Assembly: GCF_019112545.1 (NCBI RefSeq)
Contig: NW_025064901.1
Span: 444,164-508,163, forward strand
Direction of reading: 5' to 3'
From: Guyanagaster necrorhizus
Lineage: Eukaryota > Basidiomycota > Agaricomycetes > Agaricales > Physalacriaceae
Length of the DNA: 64,000 nucleotides
Shown here: positions 28,661-41,218 of the stretch, in pieces
Numbering within the stretch: position 1 is the first letter of the stretch
Layout: every line of letters starts with the position of its first letter
Made by a program: the position numbers and the translations under genes
The notes under the pieces: generated by a model
The model's database searches: none
What the model was told of the DNA's origin: nothing
Seen by the model: only the letters and a program-made list of their open reading frames with translations

Positions 28661-31600
28661 ATGTCTGCTGCAGATACGTTATGCTACACGGTCATCTTTG
28701 AGTCAGCTACTGAGTCTCCTTCGGCGTCTGAACTGCGCCAGCTCCTTGAAAAAGGCTCGGATGAAGGCAAAATCGACACGTTGCGCCGGATCGTCATTTC
28801 GACTATCAATGGAAATCCTCAGGTCAGGGTAGCATGGAATCGAGGATAATACAGGATACTCATTTGGGATCCAGCCGACATTGCTTATGCCCATTATCCA
28901 ATTCGTCTTGCCGTCGCGGAACAAGCAGCTGAAGAAATTGCTGCATTTCTACTGGGAAGTCTGTCCAAAGTATGATGAGCAGGGAAAACTGAAGCAGGAA
29001 ATGATCCTTGTTGTGTGCGTATGCAGTCGCTTGTTATATCTGACGATGGATGACCTTTGTGTCCAGCAACGCCATTCGAAATGACTTGGTATGTCCTCCC
29101 CATCATATAACCCACCAGCTGACGGAATCGCATTTAATTTAGCAACACCCAAACGAATACATTCGTGGTGCAACTCTGCGGTTTCTGCAAAAAATCGCCA
29201 AAGATTCCGAGCTCCTTGAACCTCTCATTCCTACCTGTAGATCCTGTCTAGAGCATCGGCACTCTTACGTCCGCAAAAATGCAGTTTTCGCCGTCTACTC
29301 CATCTATCGCGAATATGAACATCTCATCCCAGATGCCCCAGAGCTCATGCTCACCTTCCTCGCCGCGGAGACCGACTCGACTTGCAAGCGTAATGCGTTC
29401 GTGTTTTTGGCTCATTGCTCTATGCCGAAAGCCGTCGAGTATATTTCGAGCATTTACGACTCCATTCCTTCTCTAGACGAAACGTTGCAGATGAGTATTA
29501 TTGAAGTGATACGTATGGATTGCAAAAATGAATCTGCCCAGCGTGTTTGTACATGCCCCTGTCTTTAATCCTTCTAATCTATATCTGAACTTTATAGGGC
29601 CGTTACATTCGGTGCATATTTGACCTTCTCAACGTTTCTTCTCACGCTGTTAAGTACGAGGCCGCAACAACGTTGACCGCACTTACACAAAACCCTGCAG
29701 CCATCAAAGGTATTGTTCCCTTGTATCTCATGCTGTTGTCTTTCTGACGTGACCTGTTAGCCGCTGCATCTTGCTACATTAACCTCATAATAAAGGAATC
29801 AGATAATAACGTTAAGCTCATCGTGTTAGATCGTCTTGACGCCCTTCGTTCAAGGCATGGCCATGTCATGGATGGCCTCATCATGGACGTGTTGCAGATC
29901 CTGTCGACGTAAGTGATAATCTTTGTATGGTTATTCCACTAATGCATCATCAGTGCCGACATGGAAGTTCGTCGGAAGGCCATCAGTGTGGTTCTCAGTA
30001 TGACAACTAGTCGCAATGTTGAAGAAGTCGTTCTCTTCCTAAAGAAACAGCTTCCAAAGACCCAAGAAGCCGACTTTGACAAGGTAGGATCATTTGCCTA
30101 GCCACTTATCCACATATCCAATTGTATTTCTCAGGCTTCGGAGTATAGGCAACTCCTCATCCAGTCCATCCATGTAACAGCTATCAAGTTCTCCGAGGTT
30201 GCAGCCAGCGTTGTACATGCTCTGATGGAATTCCTCGGCGACACAAGTAACCCCTCTGCTCTCGACGTTGTTGCCTTTGTGCGTGAAGTTGTGGAGAAAT
30301 TCCCCAACCTCAGAGCGACTATCTGCGAAAGATTGATACAAACCCTACCAGAAATCAAGTCTGGGAAGGTTTTCCGTGGAGTGCTATGGATTTTGGGCGA
30401 ATACGTCGAGACAGCAGTCGACATCCAGGAGACAATGCAAGTTGTGAGGAAAGTACTGGGCGAGATCCCTATTCTCGCCTCAGAGCAACGACTGCTAGAT
30501 GAAGCAGGCGGAGAGGATCACGAGACGGAGAAGGGAGAAAAGGCTGAAGTTATTGGCCGACCGAAAATATTGGCAGACGGAACATATGCTACAGAAACAG
30601 CATTCTCAACTACAGGCGCATCTCGTTTGGAAGCTGTTAAGTCTGCTGCTAAGCCTCCCTTGCGAAGTAAGCAATACTCGACTTGATTTTCGTGCTTGGC
30701 TAATGCTGCAAATAGCACTTATCCTAGGGGGTGATTTCTTTACCGGAGCAGTCTTGGCTGTGGCCCTTTGTAAACTTGCCCTTCGTTTCGACTATCTGAA
30801 TAAAGATGCCCTTGCCTCCAACTCGTTACGCGCCGAGGTATGCTTTCTTAGTTATACTCTGAGCCTTTTGATTAACGTCTTTTAAGGCAATGCTGATAAT
30901 GACTTCAATCATTCGTGTTGGCCAATCTAAGTTTGTCACAGTTCAAATCGATGAAGACTCCAACGAGCGTATAATGAATTGTATACAAACTCTCAGCGAG
31001 CTTCGGGCACAGCCCGTGGTCCACGAAGTCTTCCTCAACGATTCTAAAATTGCCTTCTCCAAGATGCTCACCGCTCAAGAGGTCTCTTTTCAATCTTACT
31101 CTAACGGAGGCGAACCCTGAACCTTTCTTTAGAAGCGAGCTGTTGAGAAGAAGGAAACAGAGGCGACGAAGGCGGCAGTTGTCCAAGTTGACGATCTGCT
31201 AACCTTCAGACAGTTCTCCAAGAAGACCACTGATGATGCCATTGATGTGAGCATGTCTCCGTATCTTAATTCATAAGTATTCACTCTGTCATACAGGATG
31301 ATGAGGATGTCGGTCGTGCTACAGGCTCGGGCGAAATACAAGACGACTTCATTTCGAATCTTAGCCGAATTGCTCAGCTTACTGGTAACGTCCTTAACGT
31401 TTTGGACAACTGGCTGTTAATGCATCTTGCCAGGATTCTCCGATCCAATATACGCTGAAGCATATGTCAAAATGCACGGCTTTGATATCATGCTTGGTGA
31501 GCGTTTACCATATTGTGTACCGCAATGCACTAATTTGTTTTGGTGCAAATAAGATGTGCTTCTAGTTAATCAGACACCGAACACACTGCAGAACCTTTGC

Positions 31601-32439
31601 CTGGATTTTGCTACTCTGGGTGATCTCAAAATCGTCGAAAGGCCGTCAGTTTTCACTATTGGCCCACATGGATTCCAGAGTATCAAAGCTACTATAAAGG
31701 TTTATTCTCCTTATCATTCTCGAGAATGAACTTCACAGTAGTCACCAGGTGTCATCGACGGAGACCGGTGTTATTTTCGGAAGTATACTTTGGGAAGGCC
31801 ACAATATGTCAGAGGCCTGTGTCATTCTCAACGACATCCATATCGATATCATGGACTATATCAAACCTGCTTACTGCAGTGAGGCACAGGTAAGCCATTG
31901 CAGCTTTCAGATTAAGCTAGTACTCAGTTCATCCGCAGTTCCGCAGTATGTGGACCGAATTCGAATGGGAGAATCGGGTTAACGTCAACAATTCTATGTC
32001 GTATGTGTTGGGGAAAGTTCGTGTCGCTGGAGGACTCACGAACTCATTCTCTAGTGACCCGAGAGAGTATCTCAAGCATGTCATGAAAGCCACAAATATG
32101 TCGTGTTTGACGCCTGAAGGCGCCCTTTCAGGAGAATGTGATTTCCTGTCCGCAAATATGTATGCAAGAAGCCTGTTTGGTAAGTATCAATCCTGAAAGG
32201 GACGTGGTTGCATTGCTGATTCTCGGTCTATAGGCGAGGATGCGCTGGCCAATTTAAGCATTGAACGAACGGAGGCAGGTACCATTACAGGCCATGTAAG
32301 GATCCGTAGCAAGACGCAGGGTATAGCTCTCTCATTGGGTGATCGGATTACAATGGGTGAGTCTTGCTCGTCTTTGGGTACTCGTAACCTGCATTGACTG
32401 TATCAAGCACAAAAAGATAGTAAGCCTACATCGTTGTAG
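28661..32439 (+). CDS. SEC26: Coatomer subunit beta (beta-COP)
   Basis: This is the COPI coat subunit beta, acting in Golgi-to-ER transport. It starts [21 protein letters not shown] long adaptin-like helical repeat part is built from many exons: [136 protein letters not shown]. An acidic linker follows, then the appendage domain ([77 protein letters not shown]). The last exon reads [15 protein letters not shown] at 32437-32439. The family block order is complete. Confidence 0.94.
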
Positions 32440-32760
32440 CTCCCGTTTTGTTTGGTCATAGAATAGTGTCAATCATGTTGCCCCTGGATGTAACGCACAG
32501 TATTTAACATCATACTGATTCTCTTGAGATCTAAGAGCCAGACTGCTTCGTAGCAAAGGTACCGGTCCGTGTTTTGTCTCATGATGTGCAGTGTCCCTTC
32601 TCGAGTCCCTTGGTCAGATACGATAATCTACTTCCATTGCCGAAAACTGGCTATTCAACAATTATTATACAATATTTTGATGTGTACTACAAATATGACA
32701 CTGTTGCCTCGAAGCTAGCAATATATAGATGACGGAAATAAGTGAAATAAGCAAAGTGCA
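32440..32760. other. Convergent intergenic space
   Basis: This is the 3'-to-3' interval between SEC26 and CNOT9. It is AT-rich at 32640-32760, as expected for two 3' ends. No gene is seen. Confidence 0.6.
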
Positions 32761-33924
32761 TTATGGTTCATTCAGATTGTTAAGCAAGGTCGTCAAACAT
32801 CTCTTCGTCACCATGTCTCCCTGAGAGAAATGGGATCAGCAAGTGTTCAGAAGAAGAATAGAAAGCCGACCTTGAGAAGGGTATTGAAGGTTTGATCCCT
32901 CAGAGGCTCTGGTAGACAAGCTCTCAAAGCCTCCCGTGCCCGTAAATTGTCGCTAAGGCGGAGGTAACACCGAACAACATGTTTGAGCAGTCGAACAGCC
33001 TGGGTCTCGACAAGTTGGCTGACCATGTTGCTAAGAACCGTTCCAACAGCATAGAAGCGCTCGTAGGTATGGCATATGTAGGTTAGGCCAGTTTCGTCGA
33101 GGAGGATCTTTTGGACGATAAAAATAGCCACTGTTTTCGACAGTTCGGAGCCAGTTTCCATGATGCGCAGGCAAAGAGGGATAATTTCGGTAGATAACAA
33201 AAAATGTATGACGGTGTTGTTGTCGTTTTGCTGATGAACATGAGATCACAATGGTTGCAAATGAACGGAAAAGGGCTCACCTTGACAAGTGCCCCAATAA
33301 CACCAAGAGAAGTAAGCCGAAGATATTCGAATGGGCGCGTTTTGGAGGTGGTATTCAAGAATGGATATAGGAAAAGAGGTATATGCGCTATGCAAAGGAA
33401 AGCATTAGTCCGTGTCGCATCAAATAAAAATGCACGGACCATTCAAGAAGAGTTGACGTGTGTCCGTATGGGAGGCGACACATTGCAGCAAGGCAAGAGC
33501 ATTGCAGACTCGGTTAGAGACATGAGCAGTGAGATTTGGTGGCGAAAGTAGTGGGTATACAGAGACAATTTCCTGCAGCAAGGCTGGCATGATACCTGAG
33601 GCGGGAAATTGGCGTAAGTTGAGTGTCCTAGCGAACAAGCAGCGCACCGAAGGAATGCCACAATACTAAGGCCAAGTCATCGTACTGCTCTCTCTTCTTG
33701 CTGAGCTCAAGCAACGCTCCTTCTCTCGTCATTGGGTCCATGAGCTCAATGACCAGAGCGTAGATTTTGCCGTCTTCATATGTGGAGAGGTGAGCGGGGA
33801 TGCTGCTGAGAGTGCTCGCATTGGGAAGATAGGGCGCAACGGACTGGTGAGGAACGGGATGAGCGATATTCGCTGGCGGAGGGGTCTCGGCGGCGTACGA
33901 AGGGCGGGAGTAGTACGCCATCAT
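32761..33924 (-). CDS. CAF40: CCR4-NOT subunit CNOT9 / RCD1 (Caf40)
   Basis: This armadillo-repeat subunit of the CCR4-NOT deadenylase binds peptides and Trp-containing regulators. The N-terminus is Pro/Ser/Ala-rich ([20 protein letters not shown]). The highly conserved core follows: [134 protein letters not shown] and [12 protein letters not shown]. The last exon gives [19 protein letters not shown]. Introns separate these blocks. The start is taken at the first of two adjacent ATGs (33924). It is head-to-head with the p24 gene at a minimal distance. Confidence 0.94.
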
Positions 33925-33953
33925 CGTAGGAGACAACCAGGAACCCTGTCACA
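33925..33953. promoter_or_regulatory. 29-bp interval between divergent start codons
   Basis: Only 29 bp separate the CNOT9 ATG (33924, -) from the first p24 ATG (33954, +), or 65 bp if p24 starts at the inner ATG 33990. Promoter elements and 5' UTRs must therefore overlap the neighbouring coding sequence. No TATA box is evident. Confidence 0.55.
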
Positions 33954-34795
33954 ATGTCACAGTCTGTAACCTGCTTGTCTTCCTCGACCATGCGTCGCCA
34001 TCCGTTCCTCTCGCTCTGCTTTCTTTCGCTCTCCTTTGTTCTCGCCAATGCTCTCCATTTCTATCTCGATGCCAACGAAAAGCGCTGTTTCATTGAAGAG
34101 CTGCCAACGGACACCGTCGTCGAGGGTAACGTGTTTTCTTCATTCTCGTCGTTGGTTTCTCACTGCTTTCCAGGTCATTACCGTGCCCTCGAATGGTCAG
34201 AGCCCCAGCAGACATACATATCTGACGACAAACTTGGAATACACGTTGATGTCGATGTACTCATCTCAAGTTATTATATACCGAACACGTATTCATCCTC
34301 TTTATTTAGGAAGTAGAAAGCGGTGAATCCGTTGTCAGAACAAAAGGCCCATCCGAAGGTCGCTTCACATTCACGTCTCACGATGCCGGAGACCATTCGA
34401 TTTGTCTCTCGACCAACTACACATCCTGGTTCTCCAGTACCCACATTCGCCTTTACCTTGACATCGTCGTCGGCAATACTAAGGGCAACATAGAGCAAGA
34501 TAGATCGCATGTCTCCGAGCTTGCAGCAAAAGTTCGTGACTTGAACCAAAAACTGGAGGATATCCGACGGGAGCAGCAGTATCAGCGGGAGCGGGAGGCG
34601 GATTACAGAAATCTTAGCGAGGCGACCAATGCGCGGGCCGTATGGTACAGTGTGGCTCAGATCATGGTCTTAATTCTTACTTGTGCATGGCAGCTGCGAC
34701 ATCTCAAGGTGGGCGTTCTGCGTCTCATACTGGTCTCCCTTCATTCTGATGTCAAATTTCTGCAGCATTTCTTCGAAGACAGACAAATGCGGTAG
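33954..34795 (+). CDS. p24 family cargo receptor (EMP24/GP25L/ERP)
   Basis: This is a type I membrane protein cycling between ER and Golgi in COPII/COPI vesicles. The inner ATG at 33990 begins an ideal signal peptide (MRRHPFLSLCFLSLSFVLANA); the outer ATG at 33954 adds 12 polar residues. The GOLD domain reads LHFYLDANEKRCFIEELPTD, VEGHYRALEW, VVRTKGPSEGRFTFTSHDAG and DHSICLSTNYTSW, with the usual two cysteines. A coiled coil follows (VRDLNQKLEDIRREQQYQRE), then a membrane helix (SVAQIMVLILTCAWQL) and the cytosolic tail HLKHFFEDRQMR. The tail carries the FF motif for coat binding and Arg residues near the end in place of KK. The protein fits the alpha/gamma p24 (Erp1/5/6) type. It has four exons. 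Confidence 0.9.
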
Positions 34796-34849
34796 CATTG
34801 TTTATAATAAGGATAGATATCGTTTTAATTTCCATTCTATCCTGTGGAA

Positions 34850-36293
34850 CTATGAAGAACACTCTAGCTTGAGTAAGATTTTCTTTCCGTAGCTCTGCGC
34901 TGTCTTGAAAATGTTCCTGATTCTCATGGTCGCTTCTTCATCAGATTCATAAGCGGGAACGGTTACTATTTCATGCTCAGGCTCCTTGAGCTATGCTTTT
35001 TTTTGAATATCTGATGCCAGACAATGATGGCTCGCACATACCTTGCCTTGAAGCGTCAAGTCAACTAACTTGCGCATTAAATTTTCGCGATCTAGATGAC
35101 TCCGTCGTTGATACCAGCCGTGTTGCCAGAAACCGTGGGCTGTGAGATTCTTGAAAATGAACAGAGATGTCGGGAATGACAGTGGTTGCTTCGACATTGC
35201 GCCATAGGATACCAAATGGGCATCGTTGCCCAAGAGTTTTGTCATTTGCGTCGTCTCAGGGCCGCCTGAGAGAAACATTGAATGACTGATCAAGCAGGTA
35301 AATCTTGATACACACCAACACAGTTGAGTCCCAAGCGGATTTCCTGCAGTGTTGCGTTGAAAACTAGGTCAGACATTAACAGTAGACACGTACCATGTTT
35401 CCAGTCAGGATTGAGATCTTTTTACGGAACTCTCGGTCTTTGAGGTCGTCATAGGTGAACACCTTGTTTGCTCCCAAGGCTTCCAGTCTCTGTACTAGAT
35501 CGACAATGTCATCTCTGAGGCTTTGTCAGATTGACAACCAAGAGGTAGCATGAAACATACCGGTTACGGACAAAGTTGATTGTTTTCAATCCTTGAGCAG
35601 CCGCTATTTGAATGGCTGCTTGACCTACCTACGTCAAGATATGAGCACGAAAAGCAGCACGAAAAGTGGTACTGACAGCACTATTAGCGCCATTCTGGAT
35701 GACCCAGTCGCCAGGTTTGAGACCAACGAACTCATTAAGCATATTGTATGCTGTAGGAGGGTTGACCTGGGAGAGATTAGAAGGAACCAAAGGAACCAGA
35801 ACCTTGATAACTCGCGCACTGTCATAGTAGCCCCATGGACTTCACTGAGTCCTTCAGGGTTGGGTATCTTGACGATCTCTTCAGCCGAAATGTTCTTTAC
35901 TGCAGTCCAGGTGCCAGCCTGAGCCTTTGTCAAAATGACCCAATCTCTGGGTTTCACAGAGTCGACGCCTTCGCCGATTGCTGTTACAATGGCCAGCCCT
36001 TCATTTCCTCCGATGTATACATCTTCGGACCATATTCCCTGCACGGGCTGGGGCTTTGCGGGGTAGACGCCCTCGACGACATTGATATCAGCAGGGTTGA
36101 TTGGTGAGAGCAGGAACTTGACATTGACGGTGGATGGCCTCGGGGGATCCAGCTTGGGAAAAGTCATAGCGCTGAGGACCTCCGCTGGATTCCCGTTCTG
36201 AGTATACACGACAGCACGGTTTGACCTTGACCTGGACGTGGAAAATGACCGTGTCCATCGTGCTCGGAAGACGGCGTTCATCGCGGTATACAT
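34850..36293 (-). CDS. ETR1: Mitochondrial 2-enoyl thioester reductase
   Basis: This NADPH-dependent reductase performs the last step of mitochondrial type II fatty-acid synthesis, which supplies lipoic acid. The start MYTAMNAVFRARWTRSFSTS is a good mitochondrial presequence. The MDR-fold body includes FLLSPINPADINVVEGVYPA with the catalytic-type Tyr, GNEGLAIVTAIGEGVDSVKP, NPEGLSEVHGATMTVNPPTA, YNMLNEFVGLKPGDWVIQN, GANSAVGQAAIQIAAAQGLK as the dinucleotide-binding loop, NFVRNRDDI, NCVGGPETTQMTKLLG, SYGAMSKQPLSFPTSLFIFK and GFWQHGWY. The last exon ends at TAG 34850-34852. It is divergent from ARP3, with 108 bp between start codons. Confidence 0.92.
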
Positions 36294-36401
36294 CGAAGAA
36301 CGACATCACCCGGCCCGGTTGGCTGATATGTTTGTCTGTGCTTGACCTGACCACTTTGCAGCCACTACTACGGATACACTTCTGTCTTGCCATCTACTAT
36401 C

Positions 36402-38101
36402 ATGTCCAACCTAGCGCCCATTATATGTGATAATGGGACAGGGTACTCGAAAATAGGGTGAATGTGTTACCTCTCTGTATTCATGGGTTGCTTACAATAA
36501 TCTGGATGCAAGGTTTGCCGGAAACTCTGATCCTTCCTTGTGAGTACCATGCGGCATCTATTTACACTGCTGAGACGCGCAACTCTGCAGTGTATTCCCG
36601 ACTGCGATTGCTACTCGTGGTACTGCTGCTCAATCGTCTCGTGCACCAGCTGTTCCGTCTAAACCCGGCCATCTTGCATCGAAGCGTGGTGTTGAAGATC
36701 TCGACTTCTTCATCGGCGACGAAGCCCTAGCAAATGCAAAGACGCCTGGATATAGTGTCCATTATCCTATTCGTCACGGCATGATAGACAACTGGGACTA
36801 CATGGAGCGTTACTGGGAGCAGACCATCTTCAAATATCTCAGGGCCGAGCCAGAAGATCACCATTTCCTTCTAGTGAGTCACTACAGTTAGACATCCGCG
36901 TCCTAGTAGATGCTTAAAACCAGAGATAGACTGAACCTCCGCTCAATGCTCCAGAAAATCGCGAACAAACTGCCGAAATCTTCTTTGAATCATTCAATAT
37001 CAAGGGTTTGTATATAGCTGTGCAGGCTGTGCTCGCCCTCGCCGCGTCCTGGACGTCCAACCGGGTCACAGATCGTACTCTTACTGGTACCGTCATTGAT
37101 TCTGGAGATGGCGTTACTCACGTTATTCCTTGTGCCGAAGGATATGTCATCGGAAGTGCTATCAAGCATATCCCTATTGCAGGAAGGGACATCTCACAGT
37201 TCGTGTTGAATCTCCTTCGGGAGCGGGGAGAGATGGCTACTGTCCCTCCGGAGGATCAGCTCAAGGTCGCGGGGAAGGTGAAAGAGTCGTACAGTTACGT
37301 GTGCCAGGATATCGTCAAGGAATTCCGAAAATACGACGCGGAGCCATACAAGTATTTTGAGAGGTATGATGGTGAACATAGTGTCACTGGAAGGGTATGT
37401 AATGTATGTGCTATTGCTTACACCCTCTGACTCTACAGTATAGAAATATGGCATCGACGTCGGTTACGAACGTTTCCTTGCGCCCGAAATCTTCTTCAAC
37501 CCTGAAATATTCTCTTCGGACTTTTTGACCCCCTTACCGGAGATCGTCGACGATGTCATCCAGCAATCTCCCATCGACGTCCGTCGAGGTTTATACAAGG
37601 TCAGATTCATAGCGTGTGTCGCAGTGCTAGATCACAAACGCCGACCAGAATATCGTACTTTCCGGTGGATCGACGATGTTCCAGCACTTTGGAAATCGTT
37701 TGAAGCGTGATCTGAAGCTACTCGTTGATCGACGCTTGGATGAGAGTGTCTTAGCTAGCGGGAGCGTTTTAAAGGTGCGCATAGCCTTTATGTTGCAGAT
37801 GATTCTTATTTGGCGTAGTCTTCCGGTGTGGAAGTCGATGTTATCTCTCATAAACGACAAAGGTGTGTATTAGGACCTCTCTAGCTCTAGATTCGGTTTT
37901 GACATTGGTGCGCTAGGTATGCTGTATGGTTTGGCGGCTCTTTATTGGCATCTCTGGTACGATATCCACTCTTGAAACCACCGACGTACTAATGCTTGTC
38001 TGTAGCCGGAGTTCTACACCTCTTGTCACACGAAAGCACAGTATGATGAGATTGGACCAAGTATTTGCAGGAGATACCAGATTTTTGGAACAGCTACATG
38101 A
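36402..38101 (+). CDS. ARP3: Actin-related protein 3
   Basis: This subunit of the Arp2/3 complex nucleates branched actin at endocytic patches. It reads [19 protein letters not shown], then a 27-nt micro-exon (36513-36539, [10 protein letters not shown] block), then [60 protein letters not shown] text, [110 protein letters not shown], and [20 protein letters not shown] ending at TGA 38099-38101. All actin-fold nucleotide-binding blocks are present. There are eight or more short introns. Confidence 0.94.
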
Positions 38102-38270
38102 TAGAATATTGTTTGTGCTTGGTGAATAATGGATACTGATTGAGAAAATTTCTGAAAACTCAAGAGTACTGTCACGCGACTCAACACGTGACAAAATTAC
38201 TTTTTTCTCTCCTCCACAACCGACTCCAAAAAAATCGGCTCGTCGACGACGTTTCCGACGACGCGCTTGA

Positions 38271-39286
38271 ATGTCTCTTTGTCCGCGACGTTGTACAAAC
38301 CCTTCTTCCTTCTATGCGCGGCAGTCAGGTGGCAATGTGTCTGGACGGAGACTGTACAGCCCGGCAGCGGCAATGCTGAGAAAACCGACTTCTCATGAGA
38401 CAAACGCGCCTCGGAGGGAAGTGTATGTTGATGACGCTGACGAGGGTGACTACAGTATTCCTCACACAGCTAGCCAACAAAAACTCTCCACGTCCCAGAA
38501 ACAACCACAAAAGCCTAGACGTCGGCCAGCGCCAACCTCGCCCAAAAATCCGTTCAGCTCTCATCTTGATTCTCTCTTTCCTGGTCTTGCATTCCCTCCT
38601 GAGCTGGCGCAGCGGATACTTACACATTCGAGCCATCCTGCTGCTGCGCAAGGACACAATAGTGGGCTCAGTTTCATCGGTGCGTCTGATTTTATTTTGT
38701 AGAAATGCTCATGTTATTCACTGGACGGACAGGTCGACGTACACTCGAGACATATCTTCTTCTTCTTCTCAGTGTTTCGCCTGAGCTACAGCCATCGGAT
38801 GACTTGGAGGTGATCGTCGCACGGACGTTGAATAGCTATTTGTTGGGGGAGCACGTCGGGAGGGAATGGAGGGTCGGGAGTATTATGCGATGGGTTCCTG
38901 CTGTGCCAAAATTTGGATCTGTAGAAGGGCCAAGCTCCAGTCTTGGTCTCTGGAAGGTGCAGGGGGACACCGTCAGTGCCGTGGTTGGTGGGGTTTTCAG
39001 GCAGTTTGTGCGTCAGACTTTGGTTTTTATTAGTTATGGGCTGATATGAAGGTAGGGCGCATCAACGGCACATCGTGTTTTCCATACGCGACTGCTACCT
39101 CATCTGCTGATTGACGAGCAGGTGGGGCTGCCAATGCGGTTTCACGGTGACGCTAAGGCAGCGTGTAATCGGATGGGCGGGATGCAGGGGCCACTGGCCG
39201 CTGATCGGCTGAGCGATAGAGTTGTCGCTGAAGAGTTTAGTGGTCTAGAAGCAGTGACAGAGGGTCAGACGGCTAAGCTAACGTGA
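38271..39286 (+). CDS. Mitochondrial ribosomal large-subunit protein with RNase III fold (mL57/Mrpl15-like)
   Basis: Three exons encode about 290 residues. The start MSLCPRRCTNPSSFYARQSG is basic and mitochondrial-like. After a polar linker the RNase III-like fold begins at SLFPGLAFPPELAQRILTHS, then HNSGLSFIGRRTLETYLLLL. In catalytic RNase III the signature is ERLEFLGDxxL with acidic residues; here it is GLSFIGRRTLE, so the metal-binding acids are missing, as in the non-enzymatic ribosomal members. Later parts are DDLEVIVARTLNSYLLGEHV, REWRVGSIMRWVPA and VSAVVGGVFRQFGASTAHRV. It ends TEGQTAKLT at 39286. A weak alternative is a transcript-specific start at the internal ATG (38373). Confidence 0.78.
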
Positions 39287-41218
39287 GCTTTGATTTTTAC
39301 CCAGGTTATCTTCCTTCACTGACCTTGCTGTGTAGAAGCTAAACGAAGGGATATAACTAACCTAATATATTTAATTCGCATCTTGCCATGACGCTTGAGA
39401 CATATTTCGACGTTCTGAAGTCCTAAGGTTTGTCCACCGAGTCCTCTTCTGACCTAGGGAAGCCGGGAGTAAAATCAGAGTGGTCTTCTTTCTGCATCCA
39501 TACAAAGTCTATTAGTCTGATGTCGACGTTGGAGACTCTGAATGTTGGCTCCCTTACCTCTCGGCTCGGGAAGGTGAGGTCAATCCAATACTAGTACGAG
39601 GGGCTTTGCCCGTTTGTGCCGATTCCATGCTCTTGTCGGCGGTCTTACATGCACGAGGTCAGACCGCCATGAATCGATTCCAGAGCATCTTGGAGCATGT
39701 TTGCGAAAACCATAGGTTTTCTTGCCTGGGATTCCTTAACTGATGATGAATTTGTAGTTTTATGCGGAAATAAGAAGTGCTGCCGAGCCTGGATGGAGAT
39801 TTTTTCATATGTACACCGAAAATGATGGAAGACTGCCGACTTTGCAGTGTGGGAATCGATGGTAATGCGGACACCGCTGCAATCGCATCCCTGGAGGTAA
39901 CGCTTTCGGACGTCATGATGTTTCGCAACTATCATGTACGTGAGGAAACAACAGTGTACAATGTTCAACAGAGAAGTAGTAGGTGGACAGTGGGAATGCA
40001 GACATGTTTATTATTACGATTTCATTGAGGTATGGGCAGTCTGTGTGTCTGGATGAAAGGTCTGATGTCTGGCTCAGATCCTAGATTTAGTTAGCGTCTA
40101 TCTTGAAAGAGACGGACATCTCGTCTTTGTACATGAATGTGGGCCATTGTTCGACGAATGATCAAGTTCGTGTATCAACGATAACAATAGTGATACGCTC
40201 AGGACGACATTGAATGGGGCCGAGTGAACCGGGAGAGTCACGATAAGAAGATCTGGTCAGGGTACGATAATCAGGGCTCGGGAAAAGGCAGGGTCGACGC
40301 GAAGGGAGGAGAGACAGGTGAAGAGGATTGTTTTCTGTAAGATTTCGTGTGAATCTCACTTTTTATGACTGTGCGGCTAGGAGGATAACGTACGAACCGA
40401 GGCCTTGGACTCTTGACGTAGCCTAGACTGTCGGTTGAGCACTTGCCGGGTTCACGGGGCAAGGCCGCCATCAGTAGAATGCTCCTTTCAGCACAATGAA
40501 ACAGATGGAAGAGCCGGTCCCAATGCGAATCGTCCTCTGAGTCGGACTTGAGGGTTATACAGGTATCGAGACCTATAGACATTTTCTTCACTATGCAAAG
40601 ACCGTTTTAAGGCGACGATACAGGTTCGTTAGATCGCTGTAGGGAGTAGGATGGGAGACGCGATTTGAGCCGGCGGCGGATAGAAAATGAAATTGGTCTC
40701 CAGAAAGGGCTTAGTGGATGGAAAAACATGCAACGCCCCCCTTTGCATGATGATTGCACGGTCCACCGTAATAACGGAGAAGAATGCGGTGCGAATCATC
40801 AGGTGGGCCAGAGTTGGGCAACCTGTTGCAACCTGAATGAACTAGGAGACCCTGCTGGATGATCCAACAGCGACGCTTATCATGACTCGGTGATTCGGAA
40901 GAAGGGCGGATTACGTTTTTCTGTTGTGCCTGGAGAAGCCGTAGAAATAAAAACCAAATAAAAGAGTCTACTGGCGGCGCCTGTCGAGTGTGCTCGTCGA
41001 TGGGGATAGATGAGGTATATCCAGAATATTCGGTAGCGGATACGGGCCCGAAAGCGACGGAGCAGCAGCTAGGTGCGTCCTTCAGTTATTGATGACAATA
41101 ATTTCTATTTGTATTTCAGAGAAAACAAATTGTGATTTACGTACAGCAACATAAACGCGTCTTTTCAACCCCCCAACTTCATCCTGACTCCCTTCCCCCA
41201 GCTTGCAGGGCCTCCGTG
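39287..41218. other. Long intergenic region with no supported gene
   Basis: About 1.9 kb separate the mitoribosomal gene and the zinc-finger factor. Minus-strand open stretches at 39645-39968 and 40271-40591 have no domain I recognise and no convincing exon partners, so I left them out. Given its length this may hold a large regulatory region for the downstream transcription factor, or a fast-evolving or non-coding gene. Confidence 0.4.

Noticed and set aside
39645..39968. Minus-strand open stretch of 107 codons
   Set aside because: No recognisable domain, no exon partners and unremarkable composition; not supportable as a gene.
40271..40591. Minus-strand open stretch of 106 codons in the zinc-finger upstream region
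   Set aside because: No family resemblance; Ser/Pro-rich text near a regulatory region is weak evidence.
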